From Hydra vulgaris (lineage: Eukaryota; Cnidaria; Hydrozoa; Anthoathecata; Hydridae): DNA of 64,000 nucleotides. Both the position numbers and the translations under genes were made by a program. Shown here piece after piece: positions 34,900-46,665 of this stretch. Positions within the stretch are counted from its first letter, which is position 1. Each line of letters opens with the position of its first letter. The stretch is taken from assembly GCF_038396675.1 (NCBI RefSeq), contig NC_088933.1:34521001-34585000 (forward strand), written 5' to 3'. The notes under the pieces are model-generated. The model did not search any database, was not told the DNA's origin, and saw nothing but the letters and a program-made list of their open reading frames with translations.

Positions 34900-37310
34900 A
34901 TGTAAAAATATATACATACAAAGGAATATATCAATAAAAATAAAAAATAAAAAAATGCGTAAACTTAACAAAGACCCTGATGTCTTGTCGCAGAGAACCG
35001 TTTGGATTTGAACTTTTAATGTTAAAATTTTTTAAATTTTTTGTATTTGGGTGTTTGTGGTGATTTAGGTGATTGTAGTAATCTAATGGTTGAGTTAAGT
35101 TTATTGATGTTTTTTTTTTTATGGTTGTCACACATTTTCTTCTTGCACATTGCACACTTATGTATACAGTCATTCTATTTTGTGGGTAAACATTTTCAAT
35201 ATCGCAAATTGAATCTCATGTAAATAAAAGTATTTGTCTGTTTGAACTGATTTGGTTTGTCGTAAAAGTTCTTTTTTGTCCTTCATTTCGTTTTTCGACT
35301 GAGCAATATGTACAGGTCACATATACTCACATATACATATCATACATACAAAGATACAGGTACACATCTACATATACATATGTACACGCGTTCAAATAGA
35401 CATATAGGTACGTACATACAAGCATATACAATACAATACAATATACATTGTACACGTAACTTTTTTTTTTTTTAAATGCTATATAATTATCCGTTCTATA
35501 ACTGAAATATAAGTTTAAAATTTTTATTATAATAATAAAAATTAAGCATGATATATGCTATTATGAGAAAGTAAGGAAATTTACAACGAAAAAAGTGTAG
35601 AACATTGAGTCTGAATAATTCATGAAAACTCATGGTATGGGTAGAAAAACTATTTTTTATTAATTAAAAATGTAAAAGTATATTATCAATAGATAAAATG
35701 ATTTTTTTAAGTTTTCTTTTTAATGCGTTAAAATTCCATTCATGAGAAAAGTCAAAATATTTCAAAACTATTTTATTCTAAAGAAAGGCTCCTTGAAAAT
35801 GAAACACAAGATTTACCAAAGGTAGGATGCGAAAATTGTCGTCGAATAAAGTTATCATTTCGTAGATGGTACTTGTTTTTTTCTTTTAGTGAGTGCAGGT
35901 TATGAAAGGAAGTAGGGGAAACGTTGATTTTACATGTATACATAAAACATAAACAATAACAAACGTTAAGCTGATATAAAGTTAAAAAATTCATTTCAAG
36001 TAAGAGAGGCCTGGCATTAGTAAAACGATCTTTAAAAATTATAAGACGCGCAATGTGTTTCTGTTGACGATGGTGAGGTTCTAGTATACTTTTATTGACA
36101 CTACCCTAAGCAATATAAGCGTAGTTGATATGGCAATGAATAAATGAATAATATAATTGCGTTAAAGTATGTTTATTTAAAAAACTTCTTGATTTGTATA
36201 ATTTTGCTATAATTCTAGCAATTTTGTTATTTAGATTATTAACCTGATTTTTCCATTTAAGATTTTCATCAATGTAAATGCCTAAAAATTTTGTAGTTTT
36301 TGTTCGCTTTATTTCAATATTATCAATAAAAATAAGAGGCGGAATACTTAGAATTAATTTTTTTTTGGAGTTGGGTAGAAAAGCATCTATTTGGTTTTTT
36401 CTATGTTAATTGATAGCTTGTTTGATTTAAACCAATTAGAAATTTTAATAAGCTTGGTGTTCATATTGCTAAATAATATTGTAAGGTCATTGCTTGTTAA
36501 AATAAGATTAGTATCATCGACAAACATAATTGTCATTAGGTTCGAGGTTTTGTTGAGATCATTGATATATATATTAGGAAAAGTAAAGGCCCCATTGAGC
36601 CTTGTGGCTTTCCCAAGTTATATCTAATAGATTTGATGATTATGATGAGTCTATTTGAATAAACTGTTTGCGATTAGTTAAATAGTTCTTTAGTAATAAT
36701 AAAGTGTTTCCAGTAATTCCATAATATTCTAGTTTATTATAAAGAATTTCATGATCTATAGTAACAAAAGCTTCGATTGATCTATGAAAATACCTAATGT
36801 ATATTGCGATGTTTCAAAGAACCTAAAGAGTATATTTTTAATTATTTTATATGAATCAATAACAATATTTCCGTTTACATCGTCTTGACCAATTGCTTTA
36901 TTAGCCTTAAGCATTTTGAAAGCAATCTCAAATTCATTAAAAGATACTTTAAATTTATTGAGAGAAGATATTTCAGAGGAAATCAAGTCTGTTTTAAGTA
37001 GATTGAATTACTCATTATAGAGATATTTTTGGCTAAATTCAGTATAAGTGATACAAAGAACTTATTTATTTAGTTTGCTACAACGTTAGGACTATACAAA
37101 AGCTCAGTATTTATTTTAGTTGCCTTTGGCAAAACATATATTTATATTTAACTGTTACAAGTGATTTCATTAACAAGCTCCCATTTTTGCTTAAAGTCGT
37201 TTTTGTATTTATCAAACAATTAGCTGTAATACTTTCTTTTAAAGTTTTTCTCTTCAATCCATAGAGCAAGATTCATAGCTGATGTACTATATTTTTTGAC
37301 AATCAAGATG
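34900..37310 (-). mobile_element. LINE (CR1/L2-like group), 5'-truncated
   Basis: Minus-strand element with a decayed reverse transcriptase (35770-37310), a roughly 800-bp 3' UTR containing a TACATA-rich simple stretch (35310-35450), and a 3' end near 34970-35000 that reads CGGTTCTCTGCGACAAGAC then GGGTCTTTG before an A-rich tail. That 3' end matches the LINE at 58060 and the SINEs. The 5' end is cut near 37310 by unrelated G+C-rich DNA. Confidence 0.8.
35770..37310 (-). pseudogene. LINE reverse transcriptase, multiply broken
   Basis: From the 5' side: NLALWIEEKNFKRKYYS and LFDKYKNDFKQKWELVNEI (the connector before RT), FNEFEIAFKMLKANKAIGQD, TLGIFID, HEILYNKLEYYGITGN, a degraded catalytic area, then the C-terminal part: LTQLYYSFIHCHINYAYIA, HRQQKHIARLI and NFLTLYQLNVCYCLCFMY, ending at 35773. 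The 'PQGS' and 'FADD' blocks are damaged by stops and shifts. The nearest relative in the window is the copy at 58918. Confidence 0.85.
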
Positions 37311-37782
37311 ACTAAAAGTACATCTAAGATAATACTAGATGCGTGTGTGTTTGTGTGTGTGTGAGTGCAGAGCCGTGCATAGAATTTGGGGTCCCCGAGC
37401 ATCTTTCACTTTGGTGGCCCAACCCCCTCCCACTCCCCCTGCCCCACCCGTTATTCACCAATTTGCCTTTTTGCTAATAATTTTTCAAATTTCTCTAGTA
37501 AAGCATTATGCCATAACTCAGGCGAGAACAATAATAGACGACAAAAATTGTCAAAACAGTTTTTTAACAATACTGTTAATTAAGTCTGATTCTTCCTCTG
37601 ATAACGAAAAAAATTAACGATATATGGATGAATTTAAAAGTTGGAATGTTGTTAAACTGAAATGATTTCTACGAGCAAGTAGTATTCCTTTTGTTGAAAA
37701 TTCTTCACGTTTATTATGTCAATAAACTTAAATTACCATAAAAAAAAACTGTACACGAAGACTCTGAAGAAATTTAATCCAG

Positions 37783-37977
37783 CTTTTTTTTTTTGTAGTT
37801 ATTTTAGGTGCTCCCAGAAGTCCTTTCGGTCTTATCACAGAGCACCGCGGGAGAGCATTTAACAAGAAGTTCACGCCTCCTTCCGTACCAATGTCGCTTA
37901 TTTGGCTCGAGCTGGCATCGAACCTCGGACCTCTGGGTTCTGATTCAGAACTCTAAACACTGCGCCACGGCTGCTCT
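37783..37977 (-). mobile_element. tRNA-derived SINE (copy 1)
   Basis: On the minus strand the element starts GCAGCCGTGGCGCAGTG with an A box (37957-37967) and a B box GGTTCGATGCC (37914-37924), the RNA polymerase III promoter of a tRNA. A tRNA-unrelated body follows, then the tail GCGGTGCTCTGTGATAAGAC and GGACTTCTGGGAGCACC, then an A-rich end. It matches the copy at 41397 through body and tail. It does not fold as a tRNA with a working anticodon arm, so it is a SINE. Confidence 0.92.
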
Positions 37978-38039
37978 GCTTTTATCAAATATTAAAATTA
38001 AAATCAAGTATTCATCTCCCCTATCCTTTTGAAATCAGA

Positions 38040-38300
38040 AACTGGGTGTTAGAAAAAGAATTAGTTATAAAATTAATACCAACCACGAACTATTCGGATA
38101 TTAAAACTTATGCTTTTCTTACTCACAGCTCAAAAGCCTTAAAAGAAGGACTTTCTGTTTATTCTTCCAATCATGCAACCTCAGTAGTTTTTAACAGTTT
38201 ATCAGATGCTGCAAAATTTTGTTAGCTAAAAGGAACTGTAGCCCTTCAAACAAAAAAAATAAATGTTGAAGAGTATAGAAATAAATAGTTTTTGTCATAA
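38040..38300 (+). other. Unrecognised, possibly coding remnant
   Basis: One frame reads like protein (ELVIKLIPTTNYSDIKTYAF, then HSSKALKEGLSVYSSNHATS, then SDAAKFC before a stop and LKGTVALQTKKINVEEY after it). I do not know the family; a mobile-element origin is likely from context. Confidence 0.3.
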
Positions 38301-38516
38301 TAATAAATAGTTTTTGTCTTTATTAGTATATATCCCATAAAAATATATTCCATATATCCATCATCCAGTATCAACACAAACGCGGAAGTGAACGGACGTG
38401 TATTTTCTTGCTGTTTGAAAAATAATTATATTATCATAAAAGACACAAACGATAAATTTGCAAGTTCTTGTTTATTTATAATTTAATATCATATATACGT
38501 TGTATTTTTATTAAAT

Positions 38517-39305
38517 ATGACTTTTATCAAAAAAGAAAACACCGAAGTCTCGATTATATTAGTTCGGGAAATATTTCAAGAAATGTTCCGTAAGCAACAA
38601 AAAGATATATTAGCGTTAAAAACTATTTAACAATCGAATCCATGGATTGCTAAAAGAAATTAGTAAATTAAAAGATACTTGTGAATATTTAAAAAAAGAA
38701 AACGAAAACCGAAATACCGATCTTAAAATAATTAACAATCAATTAATAAAATATGAAAAAACTCAAAAAGAAATCGAGGAAAGTCTAACGTTTTACCAAG
38801 ATTGCAACGACAAAAAAGTTAGAGCGTTAGAAGAAAAGAAAAAAAAAAAAAGGAGCCTGAATTCAAACTTAGGATCAAATACAAACATGGGAGAGGACGA
38901 AAAAAAAAAAATTAGATAACAAGAAGATCGCCAAAGGCGAAATAATCTTCGAATCGAAGGAGTCAAAGAAAATGAAAATGAAAGATACAGAAATAAAAAT
39001 AATAAACCTATTTGAAAACAATCTTAATGTAAAAGACGTAATCATAGAAAGAGCTCTTAGAACTGGTTCAATTTGCAATGTAAAGCCAAGAACAATTGTA
39101 ATCAAATTACTTAACTTTAAAGACAAAGTAAAAATTTTAAAAAATGCCAATAAACTAAAAGGATCCGGAATTTATAAACGAGGATTTTTCGCTGGAAACG
39201 TCTTCGATAAGAAAAAACCTTCTCGAGGACAGCAGAACGCATAGGAAAAACGGTAAATATTCTGTTGTTAACTATGATAAGCTAATTGTAAGAGAATTTA
39301 TTTAA
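38517..39305 (+). pseudogene. LINE ORF1 protein (coiled coil plus RRM-like), broken
   Basis: ATG at 38517 (MTFIKKENTEVSII); a stop after about 37 codons and a shift lead into a Lys/Glu-rich coiled coil (LLKEISKLKDTCEYLKKENE to about 38840). After another shift comes NNLRIEGVKE, then NVKDVIIERALRTGSICN and TIVIKLLNFKDKVKILKNAN, the conserved RRM-like/C-terminal region of L1-type ORF1 proteins that bind the element RNA. The end reads RKNGKYSVVNYDKL. Poly-A runs of 9-10 bases sit at two of the shifts. Confidence 0.85.
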
Positions 39306-40636
39306 AAAAATCATGTTAAATGATTTTCTAACATTTTATATATTAATTTTTGAATTTTAATATTTTAATAAAGACTTACTTTCGATTTTAAAATGGCTGA
39401 TGAAATTGATTTATCAAACATAATTTTTAATTCATTTGAATCTAAAAAGTCAATACTTTTAAATAAATATTCTGATCCCGATATTAATTTTTATAACAAT
39501 AACGAAATAATTAAAAATATTAACCCGTTATACTATAATCCAAATTCAAAAAAAAATTGATAACGGTATGGAGAAAAATTTGTTTTCAATACTTCATATT
39601 AATATAAGAAGTATTCAAAAAACTTTGAGTCGTTTAAACAGTTTTTATATAACATTGATATTAAATTTCAAATAATTTGTTTAAGTGAGACATGGTGTCA
39701 CGATAAAAACACTGAAAACAATTCTAATTTTCATTTACCTAATTATAAAGTGATTCATCAAATAAGAGCATCGAATAAGGAAGGTGGGGGCTTGTGTATA
39801 TACATAAAAAACTCAATATTATTCAAAGTTAAAACAGATTTAAGTTTAACCACAAATGATTACGAATCGTTATGCATTGAAGTCTTTAATAAAACCTCAA
39901 CAAACATTGTCGTCCATGCTTTATACCGACCGCCCTCAGGAAATATCAAGGTATTTGAAAATCACATCAAAAATATAATTAAAAACAAATCATCTATAAA
40001 TAAAACGGTTTATATTGTTGGTGATATCAATCTCAATATATTAGATTACGAAAAAAAAAAAGTTAAAATTTTCTTTAACATCATTTTTCAAAATAACTAT
40101 ATTCCACTAATCGATAAACCAACACGAATAACTAGGCAAAGTGCAACTTCTTTAGATCAAATTATTACAAATGAATTTATAAATACAAAAATAAGGACGG
40201 GAATATTTAAGTCTGAGATTTCTGATCACTTTCCGATTTTTATTTTATCCCAAAAAACCAGAAATGATGAGCAAAATGAAAAGAAAAAAATAATTAAAAC
40301 ACGTTTAGTAAACGAAGCTTCAATTAGTCATTTTCATAATCTTCTATCCTGTGTTAATTGGGATACCCTTCAACTTAATCTAAACACTAATAAAGCGTAT
40401 AATATATTTCTCACTGAATTTCGTAATTTTTATAACAAGGCATTTCCAGTAGTTACTAAAGTAATCAAAACTAAAACACTTCTAAACCCCTGGATAACGA
40501 GGGGTATTCTTAAATCTTCTAAAAAAAACAACGTTTATATAATAAGTTTCTTAAAAAAAGAACTCTTAAAAATGAAAACAGTTATAAAAATTTTAAACGG
40601 CTGTTTGAATCAATTTTAAAGCGCTCAAAAAAAATT

Positions 40637-40750
40637 ACTAATAATATTCCACGTTTTTTTGGAATCATTTTTGTGCTTTAATAATTGATCAGAATAGATC
40701 AATTATTAAAGCACAAAAATGATTCCAAAAAAACGTGGAATATTATTAGT
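40637..40750. repeat. Perfect 54-bp-arm palindrome inside LINE ORF2
   Basis: Left arm 40637-40690 and right arm 40697-40750 are exact complements with spacer AGAATA. The right arm is in register with LINE coding sequence (KHKNDSKKTWNIISEVIG), so it is the original; the left arm is an inverted copy that replaced or displaced coding sequence. Confidence 0.97.
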
Positions 40751-41396
40751 GAGGTAATCGGAAAAAAAAATTATACAGAAATTTACTTCCTGACAATCTT
40801 AAGATAAATAATATTCGCATTATAAATAAATCCTTAGTAGCTGAAGCTCTAAATCAGTTTTTTGAAAATATAGGGTCTACTTTATCATCAAATATAGAAA
40901 CTACTCAAGTAAGTTTTGATTCAAACTTAACCTCAACCAACACTAGATCTATGTGTAATTATAAACTTACAGAAAAATAATTATTAGACGCAGCCTCTTT
41001 ATTAAAGCCTTAAGTTTAGGATTTGATGATATAAGTAGTAATGTCATTATCAAATCAATTAAACAAATCACAATTCCACTATTGCACATTTTTAATTTAT
41101 CTTTACAGCAAGGTGTTTTTCCTGATAACCTAAAAATCGCAAAAGTCATTCCAATATTAAAAATAGGTGATCCTTCCGATGTTGCCAATTATAGACCAAT
41201 CTCAATACTTTCTTGTTTTTCTAAAATATTAGAGCGGGTTATGTATAATAGACTATATTCTTTATAATAAACAGTTTGGGTTTAAATCTGGTCATTCCAC
41301 AGAGCGTGAGTGATTGCATTCACTCATTTTGTTCATGATATATATAAATCATTTAATGAAGACAAGTATACCCTAGGGGTTTTCATTAATTTAAGT

Positions 41397-41598
41397 GCGG
41401 CCGTGGCGCAGTGGTTAGAGCGCTTGCTATATAAGCAGGAGATCCAGGTTCGAAACGAGCTCTGGACAAATTTTCGCGTCACGGTAAGGAAGGAGGCGAG
41501 AACTATCTGGTTAAATGTACTTCCGCGGTGCTCTGTGACAAGACCGTTAGGACTTCTTGGGGCACCTAAAATAAAAAAAAATTAAAAAAAAGTAAAAA
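41397..41598 (+). mobile_element. tRNA-derived SINE (copy 2), inserted in LINE RT
   Basis: Starts GCGGCCGTGGCGCAGTGG, A box 41404-41414, B box GGTTCGAAACG at 41447-41457, a tRNA-unrelated body, tail GCGGTGCTCTGTGACAAGAC and GGACTTCTTGGGGCACC, then an A-rich end with AGTAAA units. It splits FINLS from KAFDTV of the host LINE; a short AAGT occurs on both sides, consistent with a small target duplication. Confidence 0.93.
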
Positions 41599-42974
41599 AA
41601 GTAAAGCTTTTGATACAGTCAAGATTTAAATAAATTCTCTAACATCTTAAGCTCCATTTTGTTTGCTAATGATACCAACTTGTTTTATAAGTTTATTGTT
41701 TTAAACTGTAAATAAGGAACTTGAAAAATTAACCCAATGGTTTAAGTCAAACAAACTGTCTTTAAACATCAATAAAACTAAATACACTTTGTTCCATCGT
41801 CTTCATAAAAAAGCATATATTCCCCTAAAACTACCGGATCTGTTTATTGATAATAAACAAATAAAAAGAGAACCATCAATTAAGTTTTTAGGCGTGTTAT
41901 TAGATGAAAATGTAACCTGGAAAGACCATATAGGACTAATTGAAAATAAAATATAAAAAAATTTGGGTATATTGTACAAAGCCAAACAGTTTTTAAATCT
42001 ATGTTGTTTGAAAAACCTATACTTTTCTTTAATTCACTGCTACTTAAATTACGCAAACATTGCTTGGTGCAGCACTAACTCAACTAAAGTAAAAAAATTG
42101 CTGAGTAAACAAAAACATGCTATAAGGATAATCTCAAACGCAGATCGTTTCACTCACACTCGAACTATATTTAATGAACTCAATATTCTAAATGTATATA
42201 AATCAAACCTCTATCATGTTCTTATCTTTATGTTCAAACTTGATAAAAAAATATCCCTAATTTTATTTAATTCAATTTCTGAAAAAATAAGACACATATA
42301 CCCTGCCAGATTTTCAAAAAACAATTATATTCAATCCAAAATATATAATTCAGTTACTAAATTCTCAATTGCAAACCGCGGTCCTAAACTGAGGAATACT
42401 ATATTAAATAACAAACTGAAAACAAATTATTCTCTAAACCAATTCAAAACAAAAATTAAGCAATTGCTGATGGCAATTGAAAATGAATCAAATTTCTTCT
42501 AAAATTTTTAATTTTTCACTATATTTTACTATATTTATATATATTTTTTACTATATTATTTACGAACAATACTAACAATTAATTAACTTGTAATTAGATG
42601 TTATTGCAGTTTTTCAAACTTTAGATATTAATTTGTAATTATTGTAATTTTTTTTTTTATCTTTTGTTGTGTTTATTAATCTTATAGTTCCACGTAAAAC
42701 TGCTTGTTAACTCTTATTAAAACAACATCAAGAATTGAGATTAACTCAAATATAATTATTTGTAAATTAAACCAGCTAAAATTATATTTTTTAGTTTATA
42801 ATTTCTTACTTTACTAACCAATTCTTAAATTTAACTCTTTAAATTACTAAATATTTTGAAAGTCTTAAGGCTAAATATTGTAAAACATTTTATATTTTAT
42901 GTATTTTTTGCATTTTCTTTGAAAATGTTATTTTATAATGATGCATTTTTCGGGGCCTAATAATAAGACTAATT

Positions 42975-44520
42975 TTGTCTTCTTCTAGCCCCAGTCATGT
43001 AAATTTTTCTTTTATTAGTTACGATTGTAAAATTTTTTTAATAACTGGCAAATACATAACATTAAAGTATGAATCAAGGGTGTGTTTAAATAAAAACGGA
43101 AGTATATTAAATGCAGAATGCAATTGTGTAGCCGATTTTGGAGAAAGCAGAAAACATTTATATTAAATTTTGTTATTGATTGTGGAAGAGCATGTGCGAT
43201 TAGGAGAAAATGTAACTTGCACACCAGTAAAACAATAGCGGAGGACTAAAACACAGAATAGAAAATGACGTGAGCCAGATATAACAAAATATTTACATTA
43301 AAAAAGTCAAATCAAGCTTAGAAAATAATAATCTAAAACTCAGTCAATCTTTATACGATCCTCTTCCTTATTATTTAAAGCAGTCAGAGTTTACAAAGAA
43401 AGATTGAGAACCAGTTGCAGAAGCCACAGATGGAAAAAGTGCTGTAGTTTGACTCAAGCCAGATAAACAGTCAGAATACTTAATGAAAAATTACCTTCAA
43501 ATACAATTAAAAACAAAGCGCTACCACCTACCATAGAAGAATATATAGCTCAAGTAGAATGTTCTAATGAAAATATATCAATAGCATTTAAATGTTAAAA
43601 CTTTTTACGGATGTTTTAAATAACACTATCTCATGAAGAACTTATAAAAGAAGCTACGATATCTCAATCAAAAAGTTTTTTTTGGAAACCATATAGAGCT
43701 GGAACAATATTGTCATCTATTGCTCATGCAGTCATAGCAAAATTTGACAATGACTTGGAAGTGAAAAACAAAGAGGCAGCATTTAATTTATGCGCTCAAA
43801 TTTTAGGTTACAAAAATAATACTTAAAGTAATTCAATTCAATAGGGTAACATGTTTGAGCCCCATGTTCATAAAAAATATGTGAGGGAAATGAAAAACGG
43901 TCATAAAAACTTTATACGTTACCAAACCGGACAAATTTTATTTTTTATTATTTCAAATTTTATTGTAGTGTTAATCATAACCCCTTATTTTGCAGCATAC
44001 TCAGATGGTATAACAACTTTTACATGTTGTGGGTTTGGTTTGGTTGAAATTTAATGTCCATGGACATTCAGGCAAAAAAAAATATGTGAATATGCTCAAA
44101 GTGCTCAAAGTCTCTTAGAAAAAATATCTTATGCTAGCTCATACACACTGAAAAGTCATCAATATTGCACACAAATACAACACCAGTTATTTATAAGTGG
44201 CTACCCTCATGCTGATTACTATGTATGTTTAGCAATATTGTTACATATTTTTAGCAAGTGATCAAAACTATAAAAAAATTTATTCTGATCCCAGCTGTAA
44301 CAAAAATGAACAAAAACTTCAGATATTTTTTACAAAGAATGTTTTCCCTGAATTAATTACTAATAAACTTGAGAAAAATGAAATAGTTCCCACAATCTAA
44401 ATGATCTTATCAAAAAATGCGTTAATGATTCAGACAGTAAACAAGTTAATGAAAAATTAACAAATGACATCATAAACCTTGAGCAACAAAAAACATGGTA
44501 ATGTGCTAAAAATTTATTGA
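42975..44520 (+). pseudogene. SWIM zinc finger plus YqaJ-type exonuclease, broken
   Basis: An accessory nuclease of ISL2EU-like transposons, of the lambda-exonuclease/YqaJ fold. Seen: the SWIM-like ECNCVADFGESRKH, a decayed linker EEHVRLGENVTCTPVKQ, then FFWKPYRAGTILSSIAHA, FEPHVHKKYVREMKNG, and the catalytic region AYSDGITTFTCCGFGLVEI followed by CPWTFR, where relatives read SPDGxxxCxCCGxGLLEIKCPW; the IKCPW Lys has been replaced by a stop. HQYCTQIQHQLFISG follows. At least six stops or shifts break it. Confidence 0.82.
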
Positions 44521-45960
44521 AAAATTTTTTATTATGAGTATTCTGTGATGCTTTTGAAAAAAAAAAAAAAAAATAGAGAAAAACATTTTTTTAGTAGTAG
44601 CATATTTAATTTAAATCAGATTTAAATTCCTTTACAATTGAGAGTTGTAAACTACTTAAAACTCCACAAATAGCATATATGTAATCAATGAGATCTAGCA
44701 TTGTTAGTGGTGACTCATTTTTACATATTCTAAATTCTTTAAGTCGTCAAATTGATTGCTCAACATGGACCCGTGATCTAGCAATTTCTTTGGCTGAGAG
44801 GACTTTTGCTCGTGTAAAATGTTGCCCTTTTTTTAAGAGGTGTACAAACCAATACCACTTTTTTTTAAAAAGCAAATCTTGGAAATTAAAGTCTTTATCA
44901 GCCAAGCAAATAGATCCTTCAAAAAACATACTAATAACATTGCAGTCCTCTTTAATATGTCTATCTGAAGCTTGGCTACCATAAGCTTTAAAGATAACAG
45001 TAAAAGAACTAGTTTTTGTAGTAAAAACTAGTTTTCTTAATGTGTTACAATTTTTTTAAGTACTAAATATTTGACTTTGTGCCTACGCATTTAATGGTTT
45101 CTAAATATTTTGCTCAGTGCAGTCTATTACACCTTCAATACTGTATATATTTGCAGAAAAATGCCTTGCTTTATTTAACAAATTTGTTTGTTTTTTTTGT
45201 TCAAAGAAAAAGAGGTTTAAACTCTTTTTCAAAATATGTAATCCAGGTCGTTAATATACTTGAGAATTAGAAATTGAAAATCTAAATGCTAGATCTATAA
45301 TAGCCAAGTCTAATTGCAGGTTCATAAACATTAGCAGAATTTCATCCACACTTGTTATAGCGCGTTTTTTCCGCGGCTTTATTTCATTTTCGCTTCTAAA
45401 TTTAAAAGATTGTGAAAATTTTCCCTTGAAATAACATATGTTTTCATTGTTTTTCTTTTCTCCACTAACAAAATACATAAATATTTGTTTTGTGCACCCA
45501 GTATAGAACTTTATCAATCTGTCCAAATGGTATAAACTATTCCAACTAAACTCTGTTTGTGGTACCAAAGAAAACTTACTCAGCAATCGTAAACGATGTT
45601 TTAATGACAAAGGTTTTTTGTGTATCCATAGGCTGAGTGTTTTCATTTGATAAAGATATTTTTTATTTTTATTATAATTAATTTCATTTTGATCTTGGTC
45701 ATGATCATTTTGATAATGATTACCGCTAGGCTTAGCAACAAACTTTTTCTTCTTAAGCTGTGTTCTTTTTAATGAAGATTTTCAGTTTTTTAACTGTGAG
45801 GTAGGGATAAATATCAGTAGGTGGCCCACTTTAAAATGATTTGAACAAACTGGCGACTGAAGAGAAATTTTACAATAAATTCTAAAAAGTCTAATTTTTG
45901 AATTCCATTTAGGCAACATCTTAGTGTCCTTGCATCTCCAAAATTTTAGTTACAAAGTAC
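42996..45960. mobile_element. ISL2EU-type (PIF-related) two-gene DNA transposon, decayed
   Basis: Two convergent genes: a SWIM/YqaJ nuclease on the plus strand and a THAP/DDE transposase on the minus strand. This pairing is the hallmark of ISL2EU/IS4EU elements. The left boundary is placed where the upstream LINE 3' end stops; the right boundary is the start of the transposase frame. I could not identify terminal inverted repeats, so both ends are approximate. Confidence 0.7.
44590..45960 (-). pseudogene. ISL2EU/Harbinger-type transposase (THAP plus DDE_Tnp_4), broken
   Basis: From 45960 leftward: a worn THAP-like end (SPVCSNHFKVGHL), a basic linker, a 131-residue frame (45251-45646) with KPRKKRAITSVDEILLMFMN and LAIIDLAFRFSISNSQVY, which is the HTH of this family, then VIDCTEQNI (first Asp) before a stop, SYGSQASDRHIVKEDC-like frames, and CLADKDFNFQDLL (second Asp), AKVLSAKEIARSRVHVEQSI (Glu region) and LKEFRICK. 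Stops and shifts separate the middle parts. Convergent with the YqaJ gene, about 70 bp apart. Confidence 0.8.
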
Positions 45961-46202
45961 CATTAAAACTGTTAATATATATGATATGGTCAATAATAAT
46001 ACATTTAACTATGTTAACAATACAATATATTTTGGCCTTTGATAACGTATTTATTTGGATTTATCTTCTATCGTTTTTGTAGTTTTGAACAATGCTATAT
46101 CTAATTTTAACAATGCTATGTCTAATTTTAACGTTTAATTTACTTTGTTTTTCTTTATTTATTTCCTTTTACTTAAATGGTTGAAAATTATGTTTCGTTT
46201 GT

Positions 46203-46665
46203 TTGCGCCTCAGTTATCCCATAATGCTTTTGTTTGAAACTATTAACCTTTTAAAAAAGCAGGAAAAGATATTTAGCGACATCATAAGTGCAAATCTAAA
46301 AATAATAACAGATCGGCGCGACAAACTTGAAAACGAGTTCAATAAAAGCAAATCGAAGGTTATAATAATTGAAAAAGACATCAACAATATAAAGAAAAGT
46401 ATCAACTTTCAGGAAGTAAATTTCTTGAAAAAAATATCGGTAACTAACAGTCTGATGGCCAGGGAAATTAACAATTTAAAATATATACATACAGACTTTG
46501 AAAATTGTTCACGCCGTAATAACCTAAGGATTGGTGGCTTAACTGAACTGCCCATGAAATCTTAGAATGAATGTGAAAAGAAAGTTAAAGATCTATTTAG
46601 AAACAAACTGGGAATCTCTAAAAACATGATAGTTGAAAGAGCTCACCGCATTGGGAAGATATACA
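46203..46665 (+). pseudogene. LINE ORF1 fragment
   Basis: A coiled-coil frame (FETINLLKKQEKIFSDIISA to about 46480) runs into the RRM-like start RRNNLRIGGLTELP, a stop at 46563, and KVKDLFRNKLGISKNMIVER then AHRIGKI. It ends abruptly at about 46665, where a sequence starting CAGGCCCGTACGCATGA begins, so a later insertion or recombination removed the rest. Confidence 0.75.

Larger units (their letters stand above)
39393..42502 (+). pseudogene. LINE ORF2 (APE endonuclease plus reverse transcriptase), broken
   Basis: ATG at 39393 (MADEIDLSNIIF). The endonuclease keeps LHINIRSI, LSETWC, GGGLCIYIK, LYRPPSGN, GDINLNILD, DKPTRITRQSATSLDQIITN and SDHFPI, so most metal and DNA-binding positions are present through 40619. 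The RT part has LKIAKVIPILKIGDPSDVAN and YRPISILSCFSKILERV, then FINLS interrupted by the SINE, KAFDTV after it, a deletion of about 100 codons, and FANDTN where FADD is required. The C-terminal part (41730-42502) is well preserved to the stop. Frameshifts occur at about 39555 and 39620. Confidence 0.9.
38360..42995 (+). mobile_element. Near full-length LINE with ORF1, endonuclease and RT, decayed
   Basis: The longest LINE in the window: 5' UTR from about 38360, ORF1 at 38517, ORF2 at 39393, RT end at 42502, then a 3' UTR ending near 42952-42992 in a stem-loop (GGGGC...AATAAGACTAATTTTGTCTT...GCCCC). It is broken by frameshifts, an inverted duplication (40637-40750), a SINE insertion (41397-41598) and loss of the RT core after it. 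The 5' UTR GGAAGTGAACGGACGTG resembles that of the ORF1 fragment near 57000. Confidence 0.88.

Noticed and set aside
37339..37617. Coding frame with Cys-Val and proline runs
   Set aside because: It arises from a GTGTGT microsatellite and a C-rich transposon scrap.
41397..41470. tRNA gene
   Set aside because: A and B boxes are present, but the sequence does not close a normal acceptor stem, and it continues into a SINE body with an A-rich tail. A second copy with the same body confirms a SINE.
44688..44984. Plus-strand 98-residue frame
   Set aside because: It is the complement of the ISL2EU-type transposase, whose minus-strand motifs are clear.
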